Part shown: piece after piece, positions 33,593 through 44,889 of the stretch
Layout: every line of letters begins with the position of its first letter
How positions within the stretch are numbered: position 1 is the first letter of the stretch
Assembly: GCA_021014325.1 (NCBI GenBank)
Contig: CM037472.1
Location: 24,971,063-25,035,062 of the forward strand
Origin: Plazaster borealis
Taxonomy: Eukaryota; Echinodermata; Asteroidea; Forcipulatida; Labidiasteridae
Direction of reading: 5' to 3'
Length of the DNA stretch: 64,000 nucleotides
Program-made: the position numbers and the translations under genes
The notes under the pieces: generated by a model
The model's input: only the letters and a program-made list of their open reading frames with translations
What the model was told of the DNA's origin: nothing
Databases searched by the model: none

Positions 33593-34904
33593 ATGTAGTG
33601 ATATGCATTTTAGCAAATTCACTTTCAACAGATTTTTTAGAGTTCCATGGAGAAAGGGAAATACTTTACCCTATGAAAAGAATCACTGTCTTCATGGTCA
33701 CTTCATGGACCATTGATCCTCCGAATCTGCACTGACCACTAATCCAATGACTTCACATGACACAGCAGGTGTGGAAATGCTACATACCAATGGTAAGTGA
33801 CCAGCAGAGGCCACCAGGGACCCTAGTAAGTGACCACAAGCTTGATTGGCAGTGTGTTGTCAGAGACCACAGACTCCAACACCATGACCACTTGACCCAC
33901 ACTAGAGTCTGGTACATATACCACTCTGATGAGACAGGAACTGCTGGATCAGAGTTTCACAGGGGTCAATGTTTTGATTTTATTAGCACTGATGTCCTAA
34001 TTATACAACTTTGTTCATGATATTAAGGAACAATATTGAATGTTATGATACAGAATATTCACTGAAACTGTTTGTTTTAATGCCGAGTGCATTGACGATA
34101 CACCTTTTCAGTAGGAATGTGCACAACAATTAACTTTTAAAAACTTGAAAATTTAAACAAGTCAGAATTTTTAAGTAGATTACTAAGGCATGACAGAAAC
34201 ACTTATTTTTTCACTTTTAAAATGAGAATACACTTTTTTCATTTCCATAAAAGTGTCAAAGAAAACTTCAACTTGTTGGTTTTCTCAAAAAGAAGTGTTT
34301 ACTTAAAGTTTCTGACAGTATCACTGACTACTCTTTTCATTCAGCAAAACAGTATCATGAAATAAGATTTTCAAGCTACAATTATGTATGGAGGAAAGCC
34401 ACACAGTGTCTTTCTTCAACCATGGAGGTAGAATTCTACCTCCATGCCTCAACCCTCATGCAACAGTCCTGACCAACCCAACATTGCTGTTGACGAACTA
34501 TACTGATAATTAACTACCCAATTATATACTCAACTTTAGTGTCATCACATTTAATTATTTGGCCAATTGTTGTCCCTTCCTCTCCCTTCCCCCGTATGAT
34601 TGTAATTTATTTATTTCGTAATTTATTGATGTAAACATATATGTGAATATTTATATGAATGTAAATAACTGCCTCTTTTACTAGTATTATTTTTCTTTCC
34701 AACCAAATGGCTTAACTTGATAACATTTGGCATGGTGTGTTTATGTATTAATTTAATGACTAAATTTATAATTACTGGGTTCCGGGTCTTGTATAAGCTT
34801 ATGCTTTTTACCTGGGTCCCTCGTATCATTTCTGTTATTTATATGCATTGTTAATCTGTTCTTGAGAATATGATACAAAATAAACCAAACCAAACCAACC
34901 CAAG
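33593..34904. other. no supported gene
   Basis: It contains two GTAAGTGACCA words at 33793 and 33829 in a locally repetitive patch, the palindrome at 34421, and at about 34560-34905 an AT-rich tract ending CAAAATAAACCAAACCAAAC. That tract looks like the 3' end of a retroposed sequence, though it cannot be assigned from this window alone. Confidence 0.35.
34421..34446. repeat. 26-nt perfect palindrome built on CATGGAGGTAGAA
   Basis: CATGGAGGTAGAA followed directly by its exact complement. It shares the whole 13-nt arm with 7719-7748, which has AT|AT added at the centre. Confidence 0.8.
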
Positions 34905-35088
34905 AAACACTCTACACATTGAACCCCTCACTCCACCCATGGACCCTCTGCTGTCATGTGGTCCAAACATGGAGGTAGATATGGCAGCAAGACCAGGGTC
35001 CCGACCGCAACCATCACCTAATCCCAGGGAAGCTGTACAGGAGATCCTGCTTCTGTGGCTTGCCAAGGAACTCTACCACATTGTGTGA
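34905..35088 (+). other. GC-richer open segment ending in a stop
   Basis: The plus frame reads EPLTPPMDPLLSCGPNMEV, then RPQPSPNPREAVQEILLLWL and ends ELYHIV at TGA 35086-35088. It is proline-rich then helical. It directly follows the AAACCAAACCAAACC sequence, and there is no strong acceptor. The complementary strand is also open. It could be a captured exon fragment or a real terminal exon. Unrecognised. Confidence 0.2.
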
Positions 35089-35666
35089 GGGTTTAGAATA
35101 GAGTACAATGCCCTACAATAACATTTACTTTACTTGGAAATACTTCCTTTGAACCACTGAAGTGGTACCAGTCACACAGTCTGATTTCTGGGATAATGAA
35201 AAGGTGTGAAACTATCCTTCCCTGTGACATCTCACCTGAGGTTTCTGGCCGGAAAACAAAATGCGTTATTAAAATAACGTGACACATAATGGACATAATT
35301 TTTGTTTAGTTCAGTCTGTAAATTGTTTTTTTTACAATATATAGGCCTATATATACTTAATATGCCTTTTCAATGGAAAATAAAACTCCATAATTGATTG
35401 TAATTATAGTTTCGATGCCATTGTAATCCTATAGGCCTACAGTAATCTGATTTTTTGTATAGCCCATAAAACATAAAAAACAGACCCAATGTTTTTTCAA
35501 TCATTTCAAAACTCAACCATTGTTTACTTGTTGAAGAAGGAACCAGGTGGACTGCATTGACCTTTCATTAAATGTCTATGGCTAGTTGTTAGCAATGTTT
35601 GTCAAGATAAGGTTTTATATTTGGTGTTTTCTCAAAAATATGACATGCTCTAAATATAATGAATTC
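35089..35666. other. no gene seen
   Basis: AT-rich, with two ATAGGCCTA words. No exon or repeat termini. Confidence 0.4.
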
Positions 35667-36036
35667 TTAAAGGTATCGTACACGTTTGGTAATGTTTAAA
35701 AACAAATATTAGCATAAAAACTTGGTAACAAGCAACGAAGAGCTGTTGATAGTATAAAACATTGTAGGAAACGACTCCCTCTGAAATAACGTAGTTTTTG
35801 AGAAAGAGGTAATTTCTGACTAAAATAATAAAAACTTCTTGCAAGAAGTTTTTGTTCCTATCTGAAAGCACACAAATTTGTACAACAAGGGTGTTTTTTC
35901 TTTCATCATTTGCATGCAACTTTGATGACCAATTGAGCCCAAATTTTCACAGGCTTGTTATTTTATGCATATGTTGGGATACACCAAGTGAGAACACTGG
36001 TCTTTGACAATTACCAAACAGGTTCAGTGCCTTTAA
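35667..36036 (+). mobile_element. TTAA MITE, family A1
   Basis: TTAA|AGGTATCGTACACGTTTGG at the left; CAGGTTCAGTGCCT|TTAA at the right. The interior is close to 10526-10901 throughout. Unlike the other copies, the right TIR reads ACCAAACAGGTTC instead of ACCAAACGTGTTC, creating a CAG that could act as a splice acceptor next to an open frame. Confidence 0.85.
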
Positions 36037-36239
36037 GAGATTTGTTGTATGGCGTGAAAAGCTGGAGTGAAACAATGAATAAACTCTTTCAGAAGGACGT
36101 GTCAGACCTTCAAACATCTGATGACTCTCTGGCAATTTCTGCCAAGATAAGATTTTATTTTACATCAGGTTTCCATCCAAGAGATTGTTACCAGACGCTG
36201 CAAGCTGTCCCATTGCTTAGACCACAGGAACTTGTTTAA
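36031..36239 (+). other. open segment downstream of the MITE, possibly exonised
   Basis: The frame continuing out of the MITE TIR stays open for 69 codons to TAA at 36237-36239. It reads SWSETMNKLFQKDVSDLQTS, then DDSLAISAKIRFYFTSGF and ends LLRPQELV. It looks like a soluble helical protein. If the TIR-borne CAG at 36018-36020 is an acceptor, the frame enters with two carried bases. The opposite strand is open over part of it too. No family recognised. Confidence 0.25.
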
Positions 36240-37256
36240 TCACAACAACCATGTTGATGAATGGGACACCTACCCCAATTCTCATGACCTCCAAAGAAGG
36301 GGGGGGGGGGGGTTGATGAGGTCTACAAGATTTATATTTGTTGTGTACCAAATGCGGAAGCAGAACTATGAAATGAGTAACCAATGATCAGGAACAATTT
36401 AATTGCTTAAAGACAAAGCGCAGATTTTTGGGAAGGGGGAGGGGGTACAAATAAAAATATATTAATCAGTTTCTCTCAAAATAAAAGCTCAATCACTATC
36501 AAGTTCATACCAGTACTGATCCTCAACTATTTTAGTTTAACGTAGTTTATGGTTATGAAAGTTATACATGATGTTGGGAATGTAATACTAAGTGATAAAC
36601 AATATGAAAGTAAAACCAATTCAACAAAATAACAAAGAAACCCCGAGAATAAGACTTGACCTCAGTTTCCGGTTACTTGTAAAAAATTTAGAAAGCTGCC
36701 CAACTGACGGTCATGTTGTCAATAAACCTACGTGATAGACGTACACATTTGGGCGTGATTGGCAAATGGTTTTTTTTAACAATAAGCTTCCTCATCCCGA
36801 GTTTTAGTTTTGTTTCAATGTTAATAATAGAACAAATTATTTGTATTAGGCCTATTCAAAAATTGCTATGGGTATTTTTATTATCAAGAATTTTGTACAA
36901 GTATAATTTAAAAAGTAAATTTGATTTCATAGAAAAATATAGTATTCGTTCGAGTTTTTTTCTTCTCATTTTCGATATGCACGAGACTTGCACAGTCTAT
37001 TGCCAACATAGAATAAGTGCCATTGAATGGAACTATCTAGGTTTATGTTCCATTTTTCTTGTTATCTGAGTGGTAACATATATAACTTGATTAAGGTAAA
37101 ATGGTTGAACTATACCTGAACCTGAACATTAAGGCTTATCATTGGCCTCACAGATAGGCTAAGGCCAATGAAAGTCTATTCTGTAGTTTCTTGTAAGTGC
37201 TTGCATGGACTTTTGGCCCGCATGTAAAACATTCAATAGTCATTAATTTTTTTTGT
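36240..37256. other. no gene seen
   Basis: It has a 14-nt G run at 36299-36312. The words CCTCAGTTTCCGGTTAC at 36660-36676 match one terminus of the element at 57515-57984. A 118-codon AT-rich plus-strand stretch (36713-37069) has no support. Confidence 0.4.
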
Positions 37257-37598
37257 TTAAGGTTTGGTAATGACTCAAAACAAATATTAGCATAAAAATT
37301 ACTTGGTAACAAGCAACGGAGAGCTGTTGATAGTATAAAACATTGTAGGAAACGACTCCCTCTGAAGTAACGTAGTTTTTGAGAAGGGGGTAATTTCTCA
37401 CTAAAATAATAAAACCCTCTTGCAAGAAGTTTTTATTCCTCAATCTGAAAGCACACAAATTTGTACAACAAGGGTGTTTTTTCTTTCATCATTTTCTTGA
37501 GCCCAAATTTTCACAGGCTTGTTATTTTATGCATATGTTGGGATACACCAAATGAGAACACTGGTCTTTGACAATTACTAAATGTGTTCAGCCTTTAA
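37257..37598 (+). mobile_element. TTAA MITE, family A1, left TIR shortened
   Basis: TTAA|GGTTTGGTAATGACTC on the left lacks the AGGCACTGTACAC part of the TIR. The right end reads AATGTGTTCAGCCT|TTAA. The interior is like 35667-36036, with a small deletion near 37490 (TTTTCTTGAGCCC). Confidence 0.8.
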
Positions 37599-39679
37599 AG
37601 TATACAAAACATGATAGAGTCCTAAAATGGCTGCGACAATAATTGTATTTCATGTCCTTATTTTCCAGCAAAAGCATCTATCTGTAGTTGCTATCCGAGC
37701 GTGTCCATATAATATGCTTCAATGGAATCACAGAAAGTCATGAAAGTGTATCCATAATGCCTGGGGTCTGTTCCACTCTGGTGAACCATGGGTGAACAGT
37801 ACAAACAATTTTATTTTTAACTGGAATGTGTTGGGCACAAAAGCTGTTTGCAATGTTTGCGAACTTTAGAGAACATTCTAGAGTAGCTCTAAGCGTTTGT
37901 TGGCCAACAGCAGTGACAAGTTCATCAAAATAAGACTAATCTGACTTTTAAACCTTCCTCCAACAAAATGTTTCAAATCAGATTGTTTGCAGTGATTAAA
38001 GTGTTTATCATTTTAAATTGTACTTGTTTACAATTGTGTTGATCACAAGTACGACTGAAAATTGCTTAATTTTTAAAACAGACGACAAAACATTGACCAC
38101 TACATGGAGTACTCATTACTGGGTATAGATGCTGCAAAATGATTGGTCCAACAAATTGTTGCAAACATGCATACAGCTTTTGAATACTACGGGGTATTGT
38201 ATTCCAGACCAAATTGTTTGAGTGATATTTTTAAACGATCACACAAATGTTTCCAGACTGGAACACATCCCTGGCGTGTTGTATAGCTGGTCGTTGGAGC
38301 CTAGTCGCATTTTCATCACCGTCAATTAGTGTAAGGAAATCATAGAGTCATATATAGAGTAACTCTATGGTGTAGAAGTATAGCGTATTATGACAAGGGT
38401 GAACTATAATGAATAATGAATTCACACAAATTTCCCACATTAATTTTCAGAGAAGTTTTTCAATAATTCTTCCTCAGAATGTTTTTTTTTCTTAGATGAC
38501 AATATTTTACAAATTCTTCAGGATGGAAACTTTAAATTAATTTTTATTTGCTAATTTTTTCCCCCTCGAACGTGACTGAAATTGAATTATTCAACAAACA
38601 GCTGCAGTTAGTTCAATTTGCAATTATTTTACATTAACGCAAGTGGCCACCACTGTAGTCGAATACGCGTAAGGCCGCGTGCCGAAAACTAGTTCGAGCG
38701 AATTATATGGATGGGTCAGGTGAGATTATATTGGGTCAAGATCAAAACTTATTTGCTTATTTTACTATCTTAATCATAGACAGATTATTTCCTTCAGTAT
38801 CTGAAATGAAAGTTTATAACTATCTCGACTACAAAAAAACGAGACGCTTTCAAACACATAAATGCATTTTGTCCAAGAAGAAATTAGCCGATGCATCTTT
38901 ATGTAATTAAAATCAGGAAGGAAAAGATTGTCATAACTGTGACATGTTAAATCCTTTAGAGATATACAACATTCTTGTACTCCAGCTGAGAATACATTTC
39001 CTAGAACAACCACCATGTTTTGATTGACACATCCTACTGAACAGTGGTTTTCTATTTTGAAGAAAACCACATGCTTCATAAATCACTCAAGGGCCCCCTC
39101 TCCAGTTTTAAATTACACATTATGAGCTCAGTAATTGGATTATTTCATGATTATAGACTGCCAAATAGGGCTGAGGTTTACAGGGAATTAAATCAATTGC
39201 TTTTTACATGCTTTTTTAATGTCAAACTCATTACTTGCTGCTGCAGCTGTTTTGTGACCTTCCCCACCCTCCCTTGAAAAAGGGTTCCAGGGGTGTATTT
39301 TGCAGCAAATAACATCAAGAAAATAAATGGAAAACACCACAAATTAATAAACCCATCTAGCCTTTAAATAAAATGTTATTAAATTATTTGAAACCACAAG
39401 TGTTTGGTTTTATCTGGTCATATACCAACTATGATTAGGTCAAAGGTCATCAAAACACGAGTCTTCTGAATGGAACACGATAGTTTAAAAGTGCATTGAT
39501 TTGAATTTTGTCTGAGTTAAAATGTTAATTAATAAACAGTAAATTATGTTTCAATTGAATACTATGGAAAACATGTCTTTGAGAGGCAAAAATATGCCAA
39601 ATGGAATGCAGGTTCAACTTCAGGGTAAGAGTTATAAATAATGGTATTTGTTTTCCCGCATGGTTACAATCTATAAACA
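37599..39679. other. no gene or repeat supported
   Basis: About 2 kb of AT-rich DNA. CpG-containing words cluster at 38635-38700 (AATACGCGTAAGGCCGCGTG). Open stretches on both strands at 38700-39280 are short and lack splice context. Confidence 0.4.
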
Positions 39680-39992
39680 CCTGGGTCAGAATTGACCTGA
39701 ATTCCTGGTCCCAGTGAGCCAGACCCCCATTCTGGTCAGACTGACCCTAACAGGGGTTAGGGGTTAGGGGTTAGGGTTATAAGGGTTAGGGTTAGGGTTA
39801 GGGGTTAGGGTTAGGGTTAGGGTTAGGGTTAAGGGTTAGGGGTTAGGGTTAGGGTTAGGGTTAGGGTTAGGGTTAGGGGTTAGGGCTTTTGACTCCGATT
39901 CTTTCTCAGGTTGACACAGTTTCCGGGTCACACTGACCCAGAAATGGGCCTGGCCCCCTGAGAAACGGAATCTGGGTCAATTCTGACCAGGG
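39680..39992. mobile_element. TIR element enclosing telomere-like repeats
   Basis: Left CCTGGGTCAGAATTGACCTG and right TCTGGGTCAATTCTGACCAG are inverted relatives. The similarity continues inward for about 60 bp (GCCAGACCCCCATTCTGGTC against the complement of CCCAGAAATGGGCCTGGCCC). The centre is the telomeric repeat tract. No coding capacity and no clear target duplication. Confidence 0.75.
39753..39896 (+). repeat. interstitial (TTAGGG)n / (TTAGGGG)n tract
   Basis: About 22 tandem units, mostly TTAGGG with some TTAGGGG and a TTATAAGGG and a TTAAGGG variant. TTAGGG is the usual metazoan telomere repeat; the mixture of variants suggests an interstitial, slowly decaying or slippage-grown array. 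Confidence 0.95.
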
Positions 39993-40509
39993 AGATTTTA
40001 GAGTGTATTCTAACCACGTGTAACCGTACAGTAATAACCAATAACCTAATAAATATGACAAGCACTCACCAAAACAAAGCAACACCAAAAGTCTTAAATT
40101 ACACAATTGTGACTAAGGAACGAAGAGGAAAATGAATTATTGTGTCGAATTGTATCCTAGACCCACATGTTTATCTCAAGGATTCATCACAGCCTTATGA
40201 AGAAGCTGATCCAAATCAACGTATGTAGTATACTCTGTATTCAATTAATTACTAAACTGTGGACAATAAACCTCGAGATGACCTCACAAGGCAAAAATAG
40301 CGCCCTCACTGAGGTAAATGAAGACCTATTATTGGCTGAGAGTTGTGCGCGGCCTGTACACGCGTGCATGTTTCCATTATTTGACCTCAGCAGGGGCGGC
40401 CAATGCAAGGGGTCTATAAATTAAAAAAACAGCTATAAAATGAGATTCCTAAAGCTTTTATTAATGTCTCCCCAATTTACATCAGAGAGGCACTTTGATT
40501 TAACAAAAC
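39993..40509. other. no gene seen
   Basis: Unique sequence. An 85-codon plus-strand open stretch at 40167-40424 has no splice support. Confidence 0.4.
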
Positions 40510-40782
40510 TGGGCCTAATTTCATGACCCTACTACATAATCCTTCGCTAGTAAAGTAGAGTGCCCTTCCTAGTAAAGTGCCCTTCACAGTAGAGTGCCCT
40601 TCATAGTAAAGTGCCCTTCACAGTAGAGTCCCCTTAGTAGAGCTGCTTAAGCAAAAAATATTGCTTTACAAATTTCTGCTGAGCAAAAATTAGCAGGAAA
40701 CCAGTCACAAATGGCACATGGCATTTTGGCTGGTAACCTTAGCTAATTTGTGTACTTAAGCAGCTCTATGAAATTGGGCTCA
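40510..40782. mobile_element. GGGCC-type MITE with internal 20-bp tandem array
   Basis: The left end is TGGGCCTAATTTCATGACCC and the right end CTATGAAATTGGGCTCA; the core includes GGCATTTTGGCTGGTAACC. Between 40547 and 40635 the phrase GTAGAGTGCCCTTC / GTAAAGTGCCCTTC is repeated about five times in alternating forms, an expansion not seen in the sister copies. Confidence 0.75.
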
Positions 40783-41145
40783 GGTTGAGAGGAAAAATGA
40801 AAGGAAAAGTAATTTATCATGTTTTTACAACTTCAGTGCAGAAATCAAGATCAAACCCCAAAACAGAGTGTGGCTCCCATACATGAAGCTCTTCTAATCT
40901 TACAATCAGGCAATCAGAGGCAGATGCAGGGAGGGATCGAGAGCCAAAGAGAAAGAGCAAGAGAGAGAGAGAGTTAGAGAGGGGGGGGGGTGTAATCCCT
41001 CTGGCAAATTTGAAATTTAACACATATGATGGTAAACTGGATCATCCGTGGATCACCCAATCCCCCTCCCAAAAAGCTTTAAGCTCTCCTCACCCCCCCC
41101 CCCTAAAGTCAGCCGACAATGAACCCTTATCCTTAGTGACCTGTA
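40783..41145. other. low-complexity stretches, no gene
   Basis: A (GA)n-like stretch at 40945-40982 followed by a G run, and a C run at 41093-41103. Otherwise unique. Confidence 0.5.
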
Positions 41146-41341
41146 TGGGCCCAATTTCATAAAGCTGTTTAGCAGACAATTCTGCTAAGCAAATTTTCTT
41201 TGCCAAGCAAGAAATGTGTGGGGTACCAGTCACAGCAATGGTAACTGTATGGTATTTTGGCTGGTAACCTATTTTTCCTAAGCAAGAGTTTTCTGTGCTT
41301 AGCAATATTTTCTGCTTACATGCTTTATGAAACTGGGCCCT
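41146..41341. mobile_element. GGGCC-type MITE
   Basis: Inverted ends TGGGCCCAATTTCATAAAGC and the complement of GCTTTATGAAACTGGGCCC. The core ACTGTATGGTATTTTGGCTG is shared (inverted) with the copy at 12936-13124. Confidence 0.85.
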
Positions 41342-43530
41342 GCACCCTTTGCTTCCCTCTATTCAGCACCAAGTACGACCAGAGGTTCAATCCAAACCAA
41401 CTGTTTGAGAGAAACTGGCAGTACTAGTCAACATTAAAGAATCAAATCACAGCTTGGTGGTCCTAGATATAGCATATATAGTCTCATCTAATAACCCATC
41501 CAATAAAATCAATAATGTCAGATGGCCATTTAACACTGGTTGCAGGACTCTCTACTCTGACCGTAGACTAAGGAGCTGTGCACAAAAATGAGAGCCAAGT
41601 GCTGATCTGAGAGAACAAAATCCAGGTCTGCCAGATTGCGGCAGCTAGGCACATCCTGTGCTTCCTGATAAGGCTAGGGCACAGGACAGGCCAAGAGGAA
41701 GTCATCTCCCTGGAGAGGAAGCTTACGCACTCATCCAGATGGCCAGCAGTCAACGTTTTGGCGGGAAAAGAGTTACTGGGCACTTTTTTTTCTTGACTTG
41801 GCAGGATTCCATGAAGAAGAGTATATCAGCAAGACTAAAATACACTCGGCGGCAGTAGAACAATAAGCAAGACAAGTTCACAAAGAATATTCTACACGGT
41901 AAAAGTAGATATATACACATGGTGTGTGACCGTAAACCGAATATACAATTAGCAATAATTAGAAACTGATCATACAGTGGCAACTGACAATAGAACAAAG
42001 GGTAAAAACTAATAAGCTTTGAATCTGTTATGTTTTTGAAGTTGAAGAATCTTTTGTTCATTTCGGTTCCAACACCAAATGTAGATATGTATTCATTTTG
42101 GTGTGGTTGAATTTGATGTGTGTGTACTTATCGTTTGTAATGGAATTCTGATCACATCTGAAACATAAACTCTTTTCTAAAATTGTATAAGAATAAAAAA
42201 AGGTGACAATAGGAGCTTTTATTAGTTTGTTTAGTTTCTTTTCATTTTTTTCTGGTCTTCCGTTTTCGTGATAAACAGCTAGGAACAATGCACCATAACT
42301 GCGGATGTTTGTTTCCTCAGTGGCAATGATTGCAAAGAAGAACTAGACTTGTTGCAATAAAAAACTACTTTACTCTTTAGACAAATCACATCGGCTGCAA
42401 AATGACAATTGCGACAAAACGACAATTGCTTCACAGAAAAAAAGGAAAAACACAAATTTCATGGCACAATAAAAAAAAAACATTTAAAAAAGCCACTTTC
42501 ATCAACATCCTAAATGTTGCTTTGCACTTTTCATACATCAAGGATGCAAGGTCAAAGAGCCTGTGTGTTATTGCGGGAAAACCCTGGATGGACTGGTGGT
42601 AGAAAATGTGTCACGATCAGGGTTTCTGGAAATGGTGTGTAAAAACACCTTTCAGGAAACCAGAAAAGACAATAAACATACAATTGTCAAGTGGAAAAAC
42701 CCTAAAAGTATTGCACATTTTGAGAATTTGTTTTTTAAAATTATTTTAAAAGTACTTTTTTTTAGGAAGACTGTGGATATTGAAAAATGATTGTGTCATA
42801 TAAATTTTCAATAATGACTTTAAAAATTAAAGAGATATTGTTACAGTGATTATTACCAAATTATTGACAATGGTACATCTAAGATAGCTGCACCATTTTG
42901 GGAATTGATTTCACCTCAACAATAATGGTTAAAGTTTAATTCAAAGCAACGTTTATTACCACATTTCATCATCAAAAAGTACAGTCAATTATATATGAAT
43001 GTGGAGGCACGTTCCAAAAAGCGGGGCTTGTCAAGGAACAGCCTACAAAACGAAACAAAACAACAGCTTTACAATAGACGAGTGAACAAAATAACACCTA
43101 CAATAAGTATCAAAAACAGTGTGTGTTTACGTGCACGTTGACGACTAGCAATAATAGTAAGATGAGATAAAATTCAAGGGGGGGGGGTCCAGTAACCGTA
43201 AAAAGGGTTAAAAGAGTTTACTGAAACGGCTGGTGGATTAAAGCATATTTCAATTTTGGTTTGAAAAGAGCAGGTGATTTACATTTTACAGAGTGATACA
43301 GGAAGACTGTTCCAGTTAACAGGGCCTGAGAACGTAATAAAACGTTGGGAGAGAGCGGTTTTAACGAGCGGAATGTGAACTTTAGAACAAGAATAAAAAA
43401 TTTACATCGTTAAATCAAATGATCAAGAAAGTCTAAGAAGGTCTGCATTTAAATCCCAATTTATGCCCATTAAATTAAGAATTAGGATGACAAGACCAAC
43501 ATTTCTTGGTTGAATTAGCACAACATCAGA
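41342..43530. other. no supported gene
   Basis: A GC-richer patch at about 41560-41770 is open on both strands without splice support. The stretch at about 42940-43450 has the look of a decayed interspersed repeat, but no second copy is in this window. Confidence 0.35.
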
Positions 43531-43850
43531 ATATTATTTTTGGTTTTACCCGTACACCGATGTGTGTAAAGCATTGTATACCCAGTACTTTCCCGAGTCC
43601 TGTGAAAAAAATCACAGGCATATTACTCGGGTGGGATTCGAACCCACGACCTTTGCCATTCTAGAGCAGATGTCTTACCAACTAAACCACAGAGATTGCC
43701 CGGTAGCTAGAGGCAGTTCGAAGCCTATATTTTAGCAGCGGGGACCGCGACAATTTAATAGATTTTTTTCTCAGGACTGGAAAGTATTGAGTATACAGTG
43801 CTTGGTAAAACCAAATATAATATTCTTTATCCCCGATGCAAATTTAACAG
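43531..43850 (-). mobile_element. palindromic retroposon with one tRNA-like head (family P)
   Basis: The left arm TTTGGTTTTACCCGTACACC, then GATGTGTGTAAAGCATTGTA, is answered by the right arm GTATACAGTGCTTGGTAAAA, CCAAA, near its reverse complement with a short deletion. On the minus strand at about 43630-43702 lies a tRNA-like module: A-box TGGTTTAGTTGG, B-box GGTTCGAATCC. The family tail TTTATCCCCGATGCAAATTT is at 43828-43847. A 9-bp direct repeat, AACATCAGA, flanks it at 43522-43530 and 43851-43859, indicating retroposition. The anticodon stem does not pair, so it is a promoter relic rather than a functional tRNA. Confidence 0.82.
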
Positions 43851-44210
43851 AACATCAGAGTTTAATAATAAAAAAAATACATATCGTTTTATTTTCTAAA
43901 CTCAACTCCACGTTATTTTGCAACACTTATTTGCATTGGAATTTCCCAGGCTGTTTGCTTGTATTCAAAATATAGAATTTCACTTCTTGATAACGACATC
44001 CTTTTCATTCCAAAGAGCAAAATGCCTGCGGTCATTGTGGCTGTTAAACATTTCACCTGATACCTAATGGTGCTTTATCTAAATGTTATCAAAAAGTAGA
44101 TACTCGTAGACGCCATTACCTGTGGAAAAAGAATGAATGCAGGATTTGTGGTTTACTAGCACAGACAACTTATTAAAAAACACCTTTCATGAAATTAGTC
44201 ATTTCATTTC

Positions 44211-44281
44211 AAAACAAGACCCTAAACTGTAAAAACAAGTAAAATTGTTACCTTCATTTTTACATTGTAGGGTCTTGTTTT
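44211..44281. repeat. 71-nt hairpin
   Basis: The 25-nt arms AAAACAAGACCCTAAACTGT... and its complement (22 of 25 paired) surround a 21-nt AT-rich loop. Small foldback or structured RNA; no sister copy noticed. Confidence 0.7.
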
Positions 44282-44367
44282 GGCTAGACAGGAGAACTAA
44301 CATCTATTCTCCCCCTCCAAAAGCTTATCGGTTCTGCCCCACCCCCACCCTTCATGGACATCTTTGG

Positions 44368-44889
44368 TAACTGCCAAAGACCAGTGCCTACATTTTATGT
44401 GACCCAACAAATACATGAAAATAACAAACAAGTGAAAATTCACACGAAAATAGTGGGGAAAAAAAGCTTTTAAGTTTCATCCTGAGTAAAACTTGACATT
44501 GATAACAACATAGTTTGACTAGAGAGATCAAAACAAATTCTTTCACTCCTTTCTCAAAAACCATAGCATTCAAGCAAAAACAAAATATTAATAAAATAAA
44601 TAAATTATTGGAAGTTTTTCACCATGATATCCTTTATACCACGTAAGTTATGTGTAAATCTGAGAACCATAGTGTTAGCCAGAGGGGTGTCTGGGTGTCT
44701 TTTGGACAACCTGTTTTAAATTTGGACACCCTGTTTTATCTATCATTTACATGTAAATGTATTGTAAGTGAACAATTTGGACACCCAGTTTTTAAATTTC
44801 CAGCAAATTTGCACATCCTTTAATACCAAATCCGGGCTAAAACCTGGCTGAGAACTTTTATATTTTCAATCTTACTAACCAATGTTGTG
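44368..44889 (+). mobile_element. family C MITE, enlarged
   Basis: The left end TTTGGTAACTGCCAAAGACC with CAGTG and TTATGTGACCCAACA matches 12570-12610. The right end CTTACTAACCAATGTTGTG matches 12865-12884. About 200 bp in between (44650-44860, with GGACACCCTGTTTT and GACACCCAGTTTTTAAATT) is extra and may be a further insertion. Confidence 0.6.

Noticed and set aside
41560..41860. Retroelement coding fragment
   Set aside because: GC-richer and open on both strands, but no reverse transcriptase, integrase or gag motif could be recognised.
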